Assembly: GCA_928724745.1 (NCBI GenBank)
Contig: CAKMXJ010000002.1
Span: 434,001 to 498,000 of the forward strand
DNA length: 64,000 bases
Reading direction: 5' to 3'
Source of the DNA: Anthracocystis setariae
Taxonomy: Eukaryota; Basidiomycota; Ustilaginomycetes; Ustilaginales; Ustilaginaceae
Below are positions 38,694 through 47,110 of this stretch, piece after piece (position 1 is the stretch's first letter; every line of letters begins with the position of its first letter). Below the pieces are notes generated by a model. It saw nothing but the letters and a program-made list of their open reading frames with translations, was not told the origin of the DNA and ran no database searches. A program made the position numbers and the translations under genes.

Positions 38694-41600
38694 ATGGCAT
38701 CAAGCGTGTCTGACCCGCCTCCTTGCAGCATGAGCAGCTCATCGTCGTCTTCGCCTAAAGCAGCACCGGCTGATCGGTTCGAAACGGACAAGAAGCAATC
38801 CAAAGAACGGAGCGCCTCCAAGGATAACGACAAGTCGCGCGACAAAGATCGAGAAACCCGTCTACCGGCCTGCGAGGCGTGTAGGTCTCGTAAAGTCAAG
38901 TGCGATGCTCTGCTTCCAGCCTGTACACCTTGTCGCAAGTCCGGCCGAGAATGCTATGGCCGCGACAAGGTTCCTAACGTCTCCCGTGGCTTGGTCTACG
39001 AGCTCCAGCAGAAGGTCAAAGATCTCGAGAGCAAGCTCGCACTAGCGACATCTGGCCCGTCACGTCTCGGCTCTGCAACAACCAACAGCAACTCCCACGG
39101 CGCTCATCATGGATACGATAGTGACAATGCTAGCGCAAGTGGTAGTCGAACCTCTCCGGGCGAGGGCTCTTCGAAGCGCCAAAGGAGGGGCCGGCATGGC
39201 TACCGGACGCTTCACAATGGAGAGCACCGTGCTGAAAGTCCGTACGACTCCTCCGAAACGGATACGGCCTCTTCTTCACCAGCGCCAACAGATCCGTCGC
39301 CCAACGACTTTATCCAGCAGACCAGCACGATCCTCGAGAGCCTGAATTCTGATTTCACGGGTCCCGCACATGGCCACCACGAACCGAGCCGGTCCGCAAC
39401 ACAGGCCCTCGATGCCGACGAAGCGACTGCGTTGGCAGCACTCACAAAGCATCACCGCACACGCTCTCCTCACAGGCTCAAGCGTCGATCGTCCTCCAAC
39501 GCCTCGCGATATCGAGAAGACGCAAGCTCCTACTACGCCAGCACGCCGCGCTTCAAAGATGCTCCTGCAGCTCTTACGTTCAAGTCCAGGTCCAGACCAG
39601 GTCGATTTGGTACCATTTCGGCGTACGACAGGTCTTTCTTCGACCGACTCATTGCAAGATACCTCACCTACATGAACACTGCACTGCCAGTCATCAACGA
39701 AGCCAGGATGTGGGAGCAAGCTTCTATGGTTTTCCATGACGACGACAAGGCACGTCTGCAGGCGCTAGCTGCAGCATCGTATGATTCCATGCCCCCACCT
39801 CCGCTCTCGCCGTCACCAGCCGTGGATCGTATGACGCTTTCAAGATACAGATACACGGTACTGATGGCATTGGCGATCGCGCTCGCCTCGCTGGGTCGTT
39901 CGCACAATTTCAGCCCAGAGCTCCGTCGTCTCGGTCATCAGTATTGGAGCGAAGCACAGGCGCTGTTTCCGGTGCTCTTCAGATATGGCGACATCGACAA
40001 GCTGCGTGCAACGTTGCTGCAGCTACAATATGCTTTCCTCGTGCCCACTGCCGGCAGCGTGTGGGAGCTGTCAGGAGCAGCCATTCGTCTGGTCACTGAG
40101 CTCAACTTACATGTGGACCGCGAATGGGACTCGGCGACCAATGCCCCTTTCTCGCAGGAGACGATTGATCTCCGCCGTCGCCTTTTCTGGACGTCGTACT
40201 GTCTCGATCGCGGCTTGTCGATGGCTCTGGCGCGGCCACCTGGTCTATCTGACGCTTGGATCCATGTTCAGCTTCCGAGTTTGCTCTCAGATGCGGAGCT
40301 CATATGTCTGGATCGCGAAGGCAGCTCGGCCTCCAACGACAAGGCGCGCATGGATCCGCAGAAGCAGGTCTTTCGGGCTCACATCAACCTTCGACGCATC
40401 CAATCCGAGATTTTGTGTCGTCTTCATAGCGTCAACCCACGCGACTATTCGCTGGATAACGACGGCGTCAGCCTGTGCCAACCTGCATCTAACCGATCCT
40501 CCCTGGCGTTGGTCATGGAAGTCGGTCCGCCGACGCCCAACATCGAATGGCAAACCAGAATGATGGAAAAGCTCGTTCAGTGGCGAGCCGACTCTGACAG
40601 GATACATCTTGCCTCGCCAGCTGCAGACCGAACTTCGATGTCAGGTGCTTCCTCGCATGGTGAAAGCGTCTCGTCCACTGCAACGCCATTTGTGACTCGC
40701 GACTGGATCGATCTGAGCCATAACCTGACAGTCTCGCTTCTCTTTCGACCGTCTCCGAACAATCCGAGGCCCGATTTGCATGGCTTGCAACAGGCTTTCA
40801 TGGCTTCGGGCCGTGTTATGAAGATCTACAAGAGCATGCATCGTAGCTCGACCATCAACTTTCCCTGGCTCGCAACGCATCACCTGTTCATTTCTGGGTT
40901 GACGCACTTGAACGCATTGGAGAAGCTGACTAGGACGGACGTGTCGTGCCCGAGTCCGATTGTCGAGGTGGTGTTCAACGTGCAAAGTTGCGCGTCCACG
41001 TTGGAAGCGCTGACGTCGAGAGACGACGGGTATGGAACCAAGATTAGGGAGACGTTCGACGCGGCTGCTTGCGCGGTTCTGCGTTCGGTGCTTGATCCGA
41101 GCTCTTCAGCGTCCGGTTCGGCATGCGCATCGATGGGGGAGGGCGGGGGCTCGGCTTCGGCTGCAGACATGGCTTCGGTCGAAGAGTTCATCCGAGGCAC
41201 AACCAATGCACAGTCGGCGGATCGCAGACCGGGACCGCGCGCCTCGGGACACGAATCGCTTCTCAACGCTGCGGCGGTTCAACACCCGACCTGGTTGTCG
41301 GACTCGACATGGAGTTCGATCAACACGCTGGATGCGGCGCCTCCTCCGGGGTCTACCATCTTTGTTGCTGCGCCGCCGCGTGCGACTCGGTTTGGCACGC
41401 CTGGATCGAGTTTAGTGCCCACGATCAGCGAGCGTACAACGCAGAGTCCGCAAAACACGGGTCGGATCGCACATGCGACTCTACCGAACCCGGCTACGCC
41501 GACGCATCAGCGTGGATATGGGCTTCATGCGTATTCGAACAGTGTTACGCCTGCGACGCTCAGCTTTGCCAATTGCGCGAGTGGGGCGGGTGAGGCGTTT

Positions 41601-42062
41601 GGAATCGGTGCAAGTGGCGAGGCTAGTGGTGCGGGAAGCAAGGAGAGCGGGGTGGGAGGGGAGGTAGAGAAGACAGCTGCAGCGTTTGGGTTTCACAATT
41701 GGTTGCTGCAGCCGTATGAGGGGGGAGCGGATGGGATGGGTCAGGTTGGTGTGGCGGGAGTAGGGACGCCATTCTCGACAGTCATGTTGGGGGGTACCGC
41801 ATCGCCATCGGCGTATTCGTATGCTGGAGTGGGGATGGGCCCGGATCCATTCGCGAACACGGCGGTCGGGGGCGTGGCAGGAGGATACGCGCAAGCAGGA
41901 GGGGCAGGCAAGAGTTCATCGACGGGGTCGGACGCTTCGACGTTGCTCGAGTTGTTGGCCATGTTGCCAGCCTCGAATGCGACAGGAAAGGTGGATATCT
42001 CTGCGACAGTGAATGGGAATGGGAATGGGAGTCGCAGTAGGAGTTCGCCATCGAAAGGTTGA
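38694..42062 (+). CDS. Zn2Cys6 transcription factor with fungal-specific central domain
   Basis: A 1122-aa single-exon protein from the ATG at 38694. The zinc cluster spans Cys60, 63, 70, 77, 80 and 87 (CX2CX6CX6CX2CX6C, in LPACEACRSRKVKC and onward). It is followed by a linker and a short coiled coil (LVYELQQKVKDLESKLA). A fungal-specific regulatory domain occupies roughly residues 300-640, including ALAIALASLGRSHNF, then ELNLHVD and RRRLFWTSYCLDRGLSMAL. The last 350 residues are Gly/Ser/Ala-rich. It should be a nuclear DNA-binding regulator of a metabolic gene set. No target is evident: neighbours are the EAF-like gene upstream and convergent SPC1 only 89 bp away. Confidence 0.93.
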   Translation: MASSVSDPPPCSMSSSSSSSPKAAPADRFETDKKQSKERSASKDNDKSRDKDRETRLPACEACRSRKVKCDALLPACTPCRKSGRECYGRDKVPNVSRGLVYELQQKVKDLESKLALATSGPSRLGSATTNSNSHGAHHGYDSDNASASGSRTSPGEGSSKRQRRGRHGYRTLHNGEHRAESPYDSSETDTASSSPAPTDPSPNDFIQQTSTILESLNSDFTGPAHGHHEPSRSATQALDADEATALAALTKHHRTRSPHRLKRRSSSNASRYREDASSYYASTPRFKDAPAALTFKSRSRPGRFGTISAYDRSFFDRLIARYLTYMNTALPVINEARMWEQASMVFHDDDKARLQALAAASYDSMPPPPLSPSPAVDRMTLSRYRYTVLMALAIALASLGRSHNFSPELRRLGHQYWSEAQALFPVLFRYGDIDKLRATLLQLQYAFLVPTAGSVWELSGAAIRLVTELNLHVDREWDSATNAPFSQETIDLRRRLFWTSYCLDRGLSMALARPPGLSDAWIHVQLPSLLSDAELICLDREGSSASNDKARMDPQKQVFRAHINLRRIQSEILCRLHSVNPRDYSLDNDGVSLCQPASNRSSLALVMEVGPPTPNIEWQTRMMEKLVQWRADSDRIHLASPAADRTSMSGASSHGESVSSTATPFVTRDWIDLSHNLTVSLLFRPSPNNPRPDLHGLQQAFMASGRVMKIYKSMHRSSTINFPWLATHHLFISGLTHLNALEKLTRTDVSCPSPIVEVVFNVQSCASTLEALTSRDDGYGTKIRETFDAAACAVLRSVLDPSSSASGSACASMGEGGGSASAADMASVEEFIRGTTNAQSADRRPGPRASGHESLLNAAAVQHPTWLSDSTWSSINTLDAAPPPGSTIFVAAPPRATRFGTPGSSLVPTISERTTQSPQNTGRIAHATLPNPATPTHQRGYGLHAYSNSVTPATLSFANCASGAGEAFGIGASGEASGAGSKESGVGGEVEKTAAAFGFHNWLLQPYEGGADGMGQVGVAGVGTPFSTVMLGGTASPSAYSYAGVGMGPDPFANTAVGGVAGGYAQAGGAGKSSSTGSDASTLLELLAMLPASNATGKVDISATVNGNGNGSRSRSSPSKG

Positions 42063-42151
42063 TTGTTGACAATGCAATGCACCACTCCAGATTTCGTTTA
42101 GTTGTGGGATGCGTGAGGTATGGTATTGCGAAGCAGGGGAGGGGGTGGGGT

Positions 42152-42603
42152 TTAGGTAGATTCGGATTGGGGTTGGGATGGGGTTGGTGATGGTGGTAAC
42201 CATTCGACGTGGTGTGATTTGTAGATGGGCCAAGGGGGCACTGTGAGCTGTTATTCGGCGGGCGGCGCGGGAGGGAGGGGGGGTTTGGGTTTGTTAGCGT
42301 GTTACATGTTAATTGGTGTGGTTAGGGTTTTGGGCTTACTAGGGTGATGAGGAAGACGGCTGAAGCGAAGGATAGCATTGTGAGTTGGAAGTTTTGGGTG
42401 AGGTAGCCTAGAGTGAATGCGAGCGCGGCGGCGAGGATTAGGGCTTGTTGCATGAGGCGATCGGCCAGGGTTTGACCTGCAAAGTCCTACAAAAGCCCAA
42501 AAGAAAAAGGGGTGAGTGAAGGGAAAAGGATGGGAAAGGCGGGGAGGGGAGAGGGGGGAGAGCTTACGATTTTGCCATCGAACACGGTACGTATCGCCTC
42601 CAT
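42152..42603 (-). CDS. SPC1: Signal peptidase complex subunit 1 (Spc1/SPCS1), three exons
   Basis: No single long frame covers this gene; it appears only after splicing. Exon 1 is 42568-42603 (MEAIRTVFDGKI). The donor GTAAGC is at 42567 and the acceptor TTTGTAG ends at 42487 (81 bp). Exon 2 is 42340-42486, reading DFAGQTLADRLMQQAL and two hydrophobic segments. A second donor GTAAGC is at 42339 and its acceptor AACAG ends at 42248 (92 bp). Exon 3 is 42152-42247 (LTVPPWPIYKSHHVEWLPP, then a Ser/Pro/Gln tail and TAA). All joins are in phase and give 92 aa, the usual size. The D..GQ..A....Q start, two membrane helices and the PPWPIY....L.W motif match Spc1, a small ER membrane subunit of the signal peptidase complex. 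Confidence 0.9.
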
Positions 42604-43502
42604 CTTGGTATCGATGCTTAGGTTGTGGGAGGAGTGGAAGGGAGAGAGACGAGATCCAAGTTTGTGTGTTGGTAATACGCAGGACCCTGAAGCTCCACGT
42701 CAACCCGAGGTGGAAGGGGACGCGCATCATCCAATTCACCTTGTTAAATCAACCCCTTCCCCCACTCCGCTCGCTCATCAAAAGTTAACACACTCGCACA
42801 AAACCTAACATAACCCCCACCCCCCCAAAAAAAAAAAGAAACTCTTAATTCCCCATCCACAACCACCCTAACTCTAGAGTATTATAACAATCCGAAATGT
42901 AAGAACGAGAGAATGACCGCGCCACGCTGAGCCCCGGCCCTTTTACAGGCGCGAAACGGCGAAGCACGGTAAAGTGAAGTCTGCTCTATGGCCACCGGGA
43001 CCAAGGGGGGGGGAGCATAGAAAACCCCGCCCCCCCTAGTTGGTGGCCTGAATTGCTGTTGGCCCGGCATGAAAATGACTTTTCGTAGACATTGCGAAAA
43101 GACATCGATTAATGGGCCGCTTTTCACAAAAGCAGGAAGGGGGATGCAGGGTGGGAGGAAGGGAGCGAGGGAGCGAGGATCATGAATCAATCGCACAGAC
43201 TTTGCGAAACGAATAATGCCAAATGCGAATGCCGAATCACCCCATGTGTAACAAGAAAAGGAGACGATCGAAACGAATGGTGACAAGGATGACCTTCCGA
43301 AAAAAAGACGACGACGACGAGAGATTGAGACTGAGATGATATGGCGAGGAAGAAAGAGTTCAAGATGCAAGCAAAACTAAAAAGTCCAAAACCGAGTTGT
43401 CAAAACCCTAAATTTATCTTTGTTGGCTGCTGCGGCAAGGAGAGAGGGAAGAAAAAAAAAGAAAAAATCCCCGCAACCAGCCAGCTAGACCACGGACGCG
43501 CT
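42604..43502. other. Intergenic with GC-rich hairpin
   Basis: This stretch holds the upstream region of SPC1 (A- and C-rich, 42775-42840) and the 3' flank of the acid phosphatase. An inverted repeat (GGCCACC 42990-42996 with GGTGGCC 43042-43048, G-run against C-run inside) could form a hairpin. The minus-strand open frame here lacks coding character. Confidence 0.5.
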
Positions 43503-45044
43503 TCACTTGGACGACTTGAGACCCTGACCGACGGCACACTGTTGTTCCCACGACCACCCTTTAGGATGCTGAAGCGACTTGGCAATGCCCATAAACGCCT
43601 CCAACGTGCATAGCTCTGGTCGACCGTCGTAGTGCTTGCCCTTAGCTGCGCAGGCTGGCAACTGCATTTCGCGGTCGCCGTATCGTACACGAACGTAGTG
43701 CGGCGACTGCGCCGATTTGAATCCGAGCATGGTTTGAACTTTCTCCAACACAGAAGACGAGCTTGAAGCCGTCGTATCCTTGAACAGCTCGATACCCATG
43801 GAAGCCGTGAACTTGGGCCATCGCTGGTCGAAGCAATCCAGCGTACACAGCAACCCCGCCAACGCGGTATCGTGCGTCGAATAGATGGCAAACTTGAGTG
43901 GATCCTTGTCGCCCTTGTCGGCACGACAAGACATGCGCGAGGCGAGATCGTTGACCAAGCGGCCCATGGCAAGTCGACGGAATTCCAACCTCTGTTCCGC
44001 ATCCGCACTCGAATACCCAGAGAACCATTCGGCCACAGCAGCCTGCTCGAACCTGGTAAGCATCTTGGGATCCGTCAGCTCGGCTGGCACACGATACCCA
44101 TGCGCATGGGCTGCTACCAACGTGTCGATGATGCCCGAAAGACGCGGATGCCCATCCACACGCGGCTTGGATCCCGTCACCGGCTCCACCTTGCTATCAT
44201 ACTCCTCCAGCACAGGATTGTACGCCGTCGCGGCTGCATTGGCAAACATCTTGTCGAAGAACTGCAATCTTGGGCAACCAAACGTGTTGGGCAGCAGGTT
44301 CTCATCTGTACCGTTGCGCACCAACACCTTGGGGATGAATTGACCTTGCGTATTGGGCTGCACCGCATTCGAGTGCAGACCGCGAATCACTTGCTCGAGA
44401 CTCTCGACGGTTCGGCTCATGTTGGTGCTGCGAAAGTAGAGCGCATCGTTATCCTTGGCGGTGAGAAGCGTTGGCAAGAAGCCGAGACGGTCGACATATA
44501 GACTGCGAAGTTCGCGACCAAAGCGCAAGGTGGAAAGCCGACCCAGATCGGTGAGCTCGCCGAGCATGCATTGGCCTTCTTCTTCGTGCTGACCCGAGGC
44601 GGAGCGGTCGGTTTCGGTCTCGATGCTCCTGCGCATGCGCATGATGCTGCTGTACATGGTGGTCGTCTTACGGTCCGAGACCTGCCCAACCTCGAAGGGG
44701 GCAATCGAATGGTAGTCGCTGGGGGTTAGCTCGAGCACGCACGCATCAAACTCTCGCCCCGCGCGACACATGTTCCATTTCGCCGGAAAGATGTTGGTGA
44801 GCCGGTTTCGAACGGGACTCCTCTCGCCATGACGAACAAGATAGTGCACCTGCGAAAGCTCGAGTCCGTTGGGTGGGTCCTTCCAACCAAGCCCAGGGCC
44901 CGCCGCACCAGCGCCCAGATTGGCAATCGCAGACGCCATCGCGATACCGGCGGTGAAGGGGATGGTGGAGAAGTCGGTAGACTCTAGCGCGCTCAGAAGG
45001 GTGGAAGCGGCGATGGAGCCTGCTGCAGGTTGAGGGTCTGACAT
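43503..45044 (-). CDS. Histidine acid phosphatase family protein
   Basis: A 513-aa single-exon protein from the ATG at 45042-45044. The N-terminal catalytic motif is YLVRHGERSPVR (nucleophile His). The C-terminal proton-donor motif is FAIYSTHDTALAGLL (HD pair). Between them lie conserved blocks such as LTDLGRLSTLRFGRELR and LYFRSTNMSRTVESLEQ. The branch is that of prostatic/lysophosphatidic acid phosphatase-like enzymes, not secreted fungal phytases: there is no signal peptide and few cysteines. Substrate and compartment are open. The Gly/Ala-rich start (IAMASAIANLGAGAAG) might be a weak membrane or mitochondrial segment. Confidence 0.9.
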   Translation of the reverse strand: MSDPQPAAGSIAASTLLSALESTDFSTIPFTAGIAMASAIANLGAGAAGPGLGWKDPPNGLELSQVHYLVRHGERSPVRNRLTNIFPAKWNMCRAGREFDACVLELTPSDYHSIAPFEVGQVSDRKTTTMYSSIMRMRRSIETETDRSASGQHEEEGQCMLGELTDLGRLSTLRFGRELRSLYVDRLGFLPTLLTAKDNDALYFRSTNMSRTVESLEQVIRGLHSNAVQPNTQGQFIPKVLVRNGTDENLLPNTFGCPRLQFFDKMFANAAATAYNPVLEEYDSKVEPVTGSKPRVDGHPRLSGIIDTLVAAHAHGYRVPAELTDPKMLTRFEQAAVAEWFSGYSSADAEQRLEFRRLAMGRLVNDLASRMSCRADKGDKDPLKFAIYSTHDTALAGLLCTLDCFDQRWPKFTASMGIELFKDTTASSSSSVLEKVQTMLGFKSAQSPHYVRVRYGDREMQLPACAAKGKHYDGRPELCTLEAFMGIAKSLQHPKGWSWEQQCAVGQGLKSSK

Positions 45045-46246
45045 TTTGCACTATGTTGCTCTCGGAGAAAGCGGGCAGTGACTTGGTTGTTGAACAGGGT
45101 AAGACGGCGATTTTCCAAGAGCAGGGCCGAGAAGAGATAAGGCGAGATCTATGGCAGGCGGAGTAGAGGAGAGATTACAGCAAGAGCGGGTTGTGGGAGG
45201 TCGACAATGTAGAGGAACGATCGAAGGGGACAGGGTATGGGGCCTTGAAAAGGTTGACCGGTCCCAAAATTGAAACGCCGGATGGATGCAGAGGGACGCG
45301 TGGAAGGGCTGTAGAGTAGGCACGCTCGGCTTGCCGGTGGAACAAGCGAATGGGATGATGAGGGAGCCACACGCTGGGAATTGACGAGGCAGACAAAGCT
45401 GCACAAGGATGCGGATCCGGCAAGGTAGGCGTGCAGATAGCGAGTTGCAAGTTTGGCGAGGTGTTGTGTGGTTTACACGACGAAGAACGGGACGGACGTA
45501 GCGAACTGGGTATGCTTCTGGAGGCCAGGAAGAGTAGAGAAACCAACACAGTGAATGCAGAGCAATAGAGAGGAGATGGAGGAAGAGGCAGAGAAACAGC
45601 CAGGAGTGGAGGTCAATAGACTTGGTTGTCTAAGAGCGATCTTGGTGTGGAAAAGTCAAAGTACTGTACAGTACTGTGATGGCTGAGAGGTCGGGTAGCA
45701 GAGACGAGATGGGTCGACAGGAGAGTTTAACGAGGGCAAAGCACCAGAAACGACGGGGGATTCATCCGCAGGGTCCGGGAAGGGGGGGCAACGGTGGTTT
45801 GTGCAACGGCAATCGACGTTCAGGAACGCGAGGGGCAAGAATGAGGCCAGCGACGCGGGCACGAAGAGAAGAGAAGAGAAGAAACGGGTGGTTTGTGTTT
45901 GGTAGTGTATTCATGCAAGGACCTGGACGCAAGACCGAGAAAGAAAACAGAATTAACCAACAGCTTGACTGGCCTTGGCTTGACAGAGTGTAGTGCTGCT
46001 GTCAGCCTCGATGTGCTCGTAGTGAAACCATTTTCGTTTCTTTTCTTACTGCTGACCAAAGCTTTGCACGCTGCAAGTCAAAGCCCATGCTGCTGCACAA
46101 AAAATGATAATCGAAAAATCGCACACGATCGCATAGAAGTAGTACATATATTCAGCCGCCCTCATCTGGCCAACGCCCGCAACAAAGTGCTTGTTTTGGC
46201 TGTCTCTGAATCAACAATAAATGGTATGTCTGCCATGCTGACGCGG

Positions 46247-46271
46247 GTGAGTGAGTGAGTGAGTGAGTGAC
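46247..46271. repeat. GTGA tetramer microsatellite
   Basis: About six perfect tandem units. Confidence 0.85.
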
Positions 46272-46561
46272 TAGATGAGCCAGCGGTGGACGAGCTTGCA
46301 TAGCAAAAGCGCCTTGGGCCGGAAGAGAGAGGCGGTTCAGGTGCGTTGTGTGTGTCGAAACGAGTTTCAGATGAGCCCCGGGGTTCAAGCTCAGAAGGGA
46401 CATATCATACTGTATATACTCTGTAATTGGCAATCAACCGACTCGGGACGGGCGGCTGAGCTTCGGCTACAGGGACAGTGCATTTGAATTTATGCAAGTC
46501 GAGCTAATTTTTCCGCCAGATGCATCTGAGTCTACAAGAGTAAATAGGTACAGGTACAGAA

Positions 46562-46591
46562 CCGACGACGACGACGACGACGACGACGACT
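46562..46591. repeat. CGA triplet microsatellite
   Basis: About nine perfect tandem CGA units 180 bp upstream of the retrotransposon. Confidence 0.85.
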
Positions 46592-46772
46592 GACCGCTCA
46601 ACCTTGCCATCAAAGCCATCCGCATGATATCGCACATGATACATTGGGCCATCGACATGCCTGCCAAGCTGTTCCAAACCTCGGTTCCACCGCTCACAAG
46701 TGTCTTACGGAACCCTAGCCATATCACACCCTGGTTTTACGTGGTTGGCTGTACCGCATCGTAAGTACAAAC

Positions 46773-47098
46773 TGTTAGAAATATCAATACGCCGACTTTT
46801 CTTTCTCGGTCGGCAATAGCGTCGGCCGGACTTTCAATCGCGTCATGTGAAGCAATTCCAGTTTCTGGGTTGCGTCACATGAGAAAGTTTTTCATTCTAG
46901 TTTTTCACTCCCAAAAGTATTCCTATAGCGTAGCCTCGACGGTATAAATGACCACCCAGGTCTTCATGTCTTGTAGAATAGTCTCCTCATCCACGAATAT
47001 ACTCAAGACTGCGTCGAGGTCGCCACATCTTTTTGACAATTGTGCGAGTACTTCGACTCGACTACTGCACCGAACAAAAAGGATAATTAATTCTTTTA
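46773..47098 (+). repeat. 5' LTR
   Basis: Starts TGTTAGAAAT and ends TTCTTTTA. A TATAAA box lies at 46943-46948. It is identical to the 3' LTR apart from G46813 (A in the other copy) and C47059 (T in the other copy). The end lacks the common CA dinucleotide; the boundary is fixed by the primer-binding site and by the flanking CAAAC duplication. Confidence 0.95.
46943..46948 (+). promoter_or_regulatory. TATA box of the LTR promoter
   Basis: TATAAA inside the 5' LTR, repeated at 54032-54037 in the 3' LTR. Its position is suitable for starting the genomic RNA inside the LTR. Function is inferred from position. Confidence 0.55.
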
Positions 47099-47110
47099 GG
47101 TTATGAGCCC
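47099..47110 (+). other. Primer-binding site for internal initiator tRNA-Met
   Basis: GGTTATGAGCCC directly follows the 5' LTR. It is the exact complement of GGGCTCATAACC, the anticodon stem-loop of eukaryotic initiator tRNA-Met. Priming from an internal tRNA position through a cleaved half-tRNA is known for Drosophila copia. The gag ATG (47103-47105) lies inside the site, opposite the CAU anticodon. Confidence 0.75.

Larger units (their letters stand above)
45045..46767. other. Intergenic up to the retrotransposon
   Basis: About 1.7 kb. It contains the promoter side of the phosphatase gene, a GTACTGTACAGTACTG motif at 45661-45676, a GTGA tetramer array (46247-46271) and a CGA triplet run (46562-46591). 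No supportable gene. Confidence 0.5.

Noticed and set aside
42302..42739. 145-codon minus-strand frame
   Set aside because: It reads in the wrong frame across the SPC1 introns; the spliced SPC1 model explains the region better.
42882..43370. 162-codon minus-strand frame between SPC1 and the acid phosphatase
   Set aside because: Composition is that of random GC-rich DNA and it includes the hairpin region; no ATG-led conserved segment.
46562..46591. CGA triplet array as a CRISPR-like or regulatory repeat
   Set aside because: It is an ordinary microsatellite with no spacers.
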